Of a stretch of DNA of 64,000 nucleotides, positions 59,698 to 64,000 are shown piece by piece. The position numbers and the translations under genes are program-made. Origin of the DNA: Bugulina stolonifera. Taxonomy: Eukaryota > Bryozoa > Gymnolaemata > Cheilostomatida > Bugulidae. The notes under the pieces were generated by a model. That model saw only the letters and a program-made list of their open reading frames with translations, did no database searches and had not been told where the DNA came from. Position 1 is the stretch's first letter, and each line of letters starts with the position of its first letter. The stretch is taken from NCBI GenBank assembly GCA_935421135.1, contig OW285197.1, forward strand, positions 10,753,223-10,817,222, read 5' to 3'.

Positions 59698-60082
59698 TGC
59701 ATTTCTTAAGACCCCTAATTCATGTGTGCCTAATAGCATAGGACAAATGTAATAATAGAATAGAGCAATGGAACAGAGTCTATGCTCTTGTGTTTGTCAA
59801 CAGAACCTTTTTAAATAATAATTAGACTACACCTGATAAATAAAGTAACAAGCAACTATATTGAAGTACATGAACTGCCTATCTAGACGAGGAGTAATTA
59901 GGAGTTTGAAGAGTGTCGTGGGGAAGGGAGGGGGGAGGATAGGGCCCCCTACCTTCAGTAACTCTAAGGTCTCCTTGTGAAATAACTGGCACTCTGTTCA
60001 TGATTACATAGCCTGTGCTACGCTGTACGGAAACCCATTTTACCAGCATATTATTTAGACATGAATAAATTTGTATTTATAG

Positions 60083-60306
60083 ATATTTTTCAATCTACGG
60101 AACATTTGACACTTTTATTTTCATCCAACATCAATATATATAGAACTGACTGGAATACATTAGCCTATTCATTATTCCAGTTTGGATTTCAGAATGGCAA
60201 CACACGGGTACTAAGTAATACACATAGTATCGACATCGGATGTGCAATTCTTGCTGTTGTGGTAATACAAACAGTAACATGCTACATTATTTTGAAATCT
60301 ACATAA
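60083..60306 (+). CDS. candidate alternative last exon of the secreted-peptide gene
   Basis: A TATTTATAG acceptor is followed by an open stretch in the same phase (one base needed) as exon 59084-59277, ending LKST and TAA after 73 residues. Its C-terminal part (SIDIGCAILAVVVIQTVTCY) resembles the other exon at LSTACAIIAV. The shared phase and CAI(I/L)AV block suggest exon duplication. The sequence is AT-rich, so chance openness cannot be excluded. Confidence 0.3.
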
Positions 60307-61117
60307 CGTTTGAAATAGGCCCTACTCGGTTATAACAAGTAGACCTTGCTTTGGCAATACACGTATGCATGCGGAGCAGATCGATCCAAGCCAGTCAATA
60401 TGATGATTACTCTGGTTTGCCATTTCAACATATTCAATTTTCCGACTGATTTTTTTAAAAAATGTATAGATTGATAAACTAGAACAAAATTCAAGCATAG
60501 CATTTTTCGTAAATTTTACTGTCATTTTGCGAAAATAAAATCTGATGCATGACCACTTTGAAGTTATCATCCCCTGCTTGATTGGATGTATTTAAATAAT
60601 CTAGTCTGTCTGGAGCTCTGTGACTAATCCAAGCTAGAGTACACAGACAGCAGGGAACCCCCAGTGTATCTTCCACTCTCTATCCCCTATGCCCATACTC
60701 AAGTACTTGTTTATCAGTATCATCAAGGAGGTAACAGCTTTATGTAAATGTCATAGAGTAGATAATGGCAGCTAATTAAGGCCAGCTATCAGTTAAATTA
60801 AATTTCACATTTACACTCCTTTACAATAATTCATCAGCAGACAAACAACTGACATTTCTAATAGGTCAGCCTTTGTGTACTACTACTATTACATAGGCCT
60901 ACTTAGTATTTACTCTGTCACTTGTAACAAGTAATATGTTGCAAGAAATTAATTAAAATTAAATGAAATTAAAATAGATTAGATTGAAATTCCAGGTGAA
61001 TCATAACACCTATGTTCAGCATTTAATCAAGGTAGTAATATAGTAGATATAAGTAATATGATATTATAACACATTGGACTGGTGATAGTGTTTATATTAC
61101 AAACACATGGAGATAGT

Positions 61118-61291
61118 TTACTTCTCGGTTGGTTTACACGACGAACGACGGAATGGCTTTTGTCCTGTGTGTTTACGAAGCACCAGGTCATCAAGACACT
61201 CGTGAAGGTTATCTTGAATCACCTTCATGTGCGAATGAAAACCATTAAAATCTAATCTCAGCGAAACACTCAGTTTGCTCACATATTTATC
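61118..61291 (-). CDS. last exon of an unrecognised minus-strand gene
   Basis: After an AAACAG acceptor, 57 codons read DKYVSKLSVSLRLDFNGFHS, then KVIQDNLHECLDDLV and KHTGQKPFRRSSCKPTEK, ending TAA. Codon usage and amphipathic pattern look coding. HTGQKPF resembles a C2H2 finger linker, but the Cys-x2-Cys that should follow is absent. It can be joined in phase to 62236-62342. Function unknown. Confidence 0.5.
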   Translation of the reverse strand, partial: DKYVSKLSVSLRLDFNGFHSHMKVIQDNLHECLDDLVLRKHTGQKPFRRSSCKPTEK

Positions 61292-61604
61292 CTGTTTTTA
61301 CATTGGATTATGATTTTGATCAATTTTAAATAAAAAGTTAGACATTCGCCTCACAAAAATAAGTTGGTTAGAGATCGTCTGCAACCACTTTATTGCTGCA
61401 GATTTCACTCACAGTAGTGAATTGATGGTTTAATAATCATATAAAACTATTGAATTCCCAATTGGACAGAGATGATGGGGGCTTTGCTTAAGCACCTTCT
61501 TTTTTCAAAAACCATCAAGTCAGCTTGTGCAAAGTTACAATTAGAGTTTTAGGAGCCTAACGGTCATTCCCTACAAAAAGTGGTGATATACACCCAGTAC
61601 ACAT

Positions 61605-61800
61605 AGAGCAAGGCATTTGGAAACCATCTAGAGTAAGGCATATGGAAACCCAGTACATCTAGAGTAAGGCATATGGAAACCCGGTACATCTAGAGTAAGG
61701 CATATGAAAACCTGGTACATCTAGACTAGAGTAAGGCAAATGGAAACCCGATACATCTAGAGTAAGGTATATGGAAATCCAGTACATCTAGAGTAAAGTA
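61605..61800. repeat. 31-bp tandem repeat, about six copies
   Basis: Units contain GTACATCTAGAGTAAGGCAT and TGGAAACCC with substitutions and one CTAGACTAGAG insertion. Lies just upstream (gene sense) of the last exon at 61291. Confidence 0.85.
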
Positions 61801-61867
61801 AATGACCTACTTTCCAGTGTTATATCCAGCAGTAGATACACTAATGAGAAGACCCTTGCTTTATTTC

Positions 61868-61982
61868 ATCTCTTCCAACACATCTATTCTACCCTGATGT
61901 TCCTCCTCAACTAGTGTAGCTTGTAAGTTTATGTTGTTGACATTTATCTGGAATGCTGGCAGCAACGTTAGCCTCAGATCTA
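61868..61982 (-). CDS. exon-like segment, minus strand, alternative end or unrelated
   Basis: After CTTATAG an open stretch reads LRLTLLPAFQINVNNINLQA then EEEHQGRIDVLEEMK and TAA. It looks coding but its phase (one base needed) does not fit between 62236-62342 and 61118-61291. It may be an alternative last exon or belong to another gene. Confidence 0.3.
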
Positions 61983-62235
61983 TAAGTACAAATAGTTAGG
62001 AAGGTTGTTTGATCGCTTCAAACTTATGAAGAAAACAAAACAAAACATGGTAAAATATGTCATGTAGTTGCACATACCTTCGAAACGCTGTATATCAATA
62101 GAACTGCATATATTGCCAAATAGTAATACAAATTTGTTTGTGAGCAACTGAAATTATTTCGAAATTTTTACTGATTATAGCAGCAGAAAACACAAAAAGA
62201 TTATAAATTCAGTGAAGGGTGCTTTCTACATTTAC

Positions 62236-62342
62236 CTGCGCAAACTGTTTGCTTACATGCATGCAAAAGACAGTAAAATTGGAAATTTCTAACGAATCAT
62301 CAATTAGGCCAATGAGGCTTGTCTTAACACGTTCTGTAAAAC
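62236..62342 (-). CDS. internal exon of an unrecognised minus-strand gene
   Basis: Between a TGACAG acceptor and GCGCAG/GTAAAT donor, 35 codons read FTERVKTSLIGLIDDSLEIS then FTVFCMHVSKQFAQ. It ends in phase with the exon at 61291. Family not recognised. Confidence 0.4.
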
Positions 62343-62696
62343 CTGTCATGACGTCAGATATCTACAGATATACTAGCATTTCATCTTACAACTCCATATA
62401 ACAATGTAAGTAAGTCTAAAAGTGTTTATTTGACAGCAATAAACCTAATTAATTGTACTAAAAAGGATTCTGTTTGTGTTGATGATTTGCCTGCCTGCTT
62501 AAATTAGAGAGCATTGCGCATTCTTAGTAATACATGTAGATTATACTAGATTGTTTGCTGGTGACCTTGGAATGTTTCACATCTTATGAGTTATGATTGG
62601 TTATACACAAGAAATATTCTAGCAAATTTGCTAGTTGGTCATTGGTAGTACATAGTTGGAAAGGGTTGTCTTCTCTCTGTTTATATTATACGTACC

Positions 62697-63207
62697 ATGC
62701 CACGGATAAAGCTAAATACAATTTATAAGGTAATTTGGTATGAACCTTTCAAATTTGTCACTAAAAATCAAAAATAAAACCTGCAAACACATTTTTGGAG
62801 CAGTTCTTTTTTGGAAAATATACACTGTGACATCACAATGATATTCTGCAGTAGATGGCAATTAGAAACCTCCTTTCACATGTCCAATAATAACGCTCGT
62901 AGCCGAAGCAAAATTGTGCACAGTGATTGGATAATAAAACCTATTGTTTATCTTATCATAAAACAGTAATTATTTATTTTTATATTCTATTTATGCGCAG
63001 GTTTACACTAAATATTGGAAATGTGAAAGGAGGTTTCTAATTGCCATCTCCTGCAAAATAATCCACTTCTGATTGGACAGTGGATGTTTTTAAAAACTGC
63101 TCTAAAACCGTGTTTGCATGTTGTATTTTTCATTTTTAGTGACAAATTTAAAATGTTTATATAAAATTACCTTATAAATTGTATTTAGCTGTATTCGTGG
63201 CATGAAT
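62697..63207. mobile_element. foldback MITE with ~190-bp inverted arms
   Basis: The arms CATGCCACGGATAAAGCTAA (left) and its near-complement ending CGTGGCATG (right) continue inward through TACAATTTATAAGGTAATTT and GGAGGTTTCTAATTGCCATC matches. The central loop is 62890-63018. No coding capacity; target duplication not clear. Confidence 0.85.
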
Positions 63208-63275
63208 AGAATGATATGATATGATATGACATAGTATGACACCAGCGTGCTATGGTTGTAGGAAATAAACTATAC

Positions 63276-63337
63276 CTGAAGTCGATTGGGCAATGAGCCA
63301 GTAAATGTACCAACGCTATGCCACAGATTCCTTTGGG
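63276..63337 (-). CDS. possible exon of the minus-strand gene entering from the right
   Basis: A short open stretch reads PKGICGIALVHLLAHCPIDF and ends at TTCAG then GTATAG. The acceptor is weak and the phase does not directly match 62342, so an exon between would be needed. Confidence 0.22.
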
Positions 63338-63616
63338 CTTATTCTAGGCTAGAGCCTGGAGGCAATGTTTTATATTCAACTAGCATCTAGCCTAGGTTCA
63401 AAGCATTCTAAAATAATGGATAGGCATTGCGAGGGACGCTTCTACTATAACCTTGAGTGACTAAATTCCCAAATACTGTATATCTCTATTACATTGAATT
63501 CTTGGGAGCCAAGGCTACCAATTATTTAGAACAGTAAATCTATTGATGCAACAAGCATTTTATATAGAAATCAACCCTGTGTGCCAGAGGGCTAAGGGTG
63601 AACTGTTCTAACGCAA

Positions 63617-63966
63617 TGGGGGGGGGGGGGATATAACTCCATATGGTATGGCATAAATATAATGTAATGTAATGTAATATAACATAATATAACATAACAT
63701 AACATAACATAACATAACATAACATAACATAACATAACATAACATAACATAACATAACATAACATAACATAACATAATATAACATAACATAACACAACAT
63801 AACATAACATAGCACAGTACGGCACAGTACAGCACAGCACACCACACCATAACATAACATAACAAAACACAATATAATATAATATAATATAATATAGTAT
63901 AATATAATATAATATAATATAATATAATATAATATAATATAATATAATATAATATAATATAATATA
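63617..63966. repeat. pentanucleotide satellite block
   Basis: A 12-base G run (63618-63629) is followed by AATGT/AATAT, then a long (AACAT)n run (~63690-63810), a GCACA/GTACA patch (~63810-63850), and (AATAT)n to 63965. Open frames on the minus strand such as CYVMLCYVML are by-products. Confidence 0.95.
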
Positions 63967-64000
63967 AATTAGTATATACACCAGCTAATAGGCCTTCAAC

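Noticed and set aside
61118..61180. C2H2 zinc-finger identity for the exon with HTGQKPF
   Set aside because: The linker-like string is not preceded or followed by the Cys-x2-Cys and His-x3-His spacing required.
63540..63981. Minus-strand frames rich in CYVML and YYIIL
   Set aside because: Translations of pentanucleotide satellite.

Overview
The window is AT-rich eukaryotic DNA. Genes are split by GT-AG introns into short exons, and solo LTRs, tRNA-headed SINEs, MITEs and tandem repeats are frequent. The recognisable genes (a TRIM-like RING/B-box/propeller protein, prostaglandin E synthase 2, a synaptotagmin-like C2A-C2B protein) point to a metazoan. Compact genes, short introns and an expanded TRIM-like family make a sponge or another early-branching animal my best guess, which is inference only.

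Layout: (1) 1-1713, the end of a plus-strand gene with a short acidic, single-pass-membrane C-terminus. (2) About 2050-20090 and 21287-31900, a tandem segmental duplication. Each unit carries a complete eight-exon TRIM-like gene (3572-17433 and 23437-30339) with matching splice phases and, except for the proline-bearing exon 7, identical exon lengths. Each unit also carries the last exon of PTGES2 on the minus strand; the upstream exon (19493-19666) is an orphan left by the duplication. (3) The spacer 20090-21287 holds a broken copy of a synaptotagmin C2A exon. (4) 31334-38650, a complete nine-exon PTGES2 gene, minus strand. (5) 40208-56722, a complete twelve-exon synaptotagmin-like gene, minus strand. 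(6) From 56907, divergent from the synaptotagmin, a probable small secreted-peptide gene, plus strand, with two phase-matched candidate last exons. (7) 61118-63337, exon-like pieces of a minus-strand gene that enters from the right and that I do not recognise. (8) Pentanucleotide satellites near the right edge.

The two TRIM-like copies are the most informative part. Their exons are nearly frozen while their introns changed by tandem amplification beside splice sites: a 25-bp unit x ~76 starting exactly at a 5' splice site, a 27-bp unit x ~154 that is one unit in the other copy, a 57-bp unit x 3, and a ~72-bp unit that carries a 3' splice site and an in-frame 9-nt microexon. Mobile elements differ between copies (MULE-like element and solo LTR in copy 1; solo LTR, SINE-bearing insert and hAT MITE in copy 2), which dates them after the duplication. 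Copy 1 has lost the RING CPxC proline and copy 2 one B-box zinc ligand. Copy 2 also gained an IRF/ISRE-like motif and an upstream LTR with TATA, CCAAT and splice-donor signals. Exon coordinates were derived by eye from splice signals, phase continuity and comparison of copies; none is backed by transcripts.
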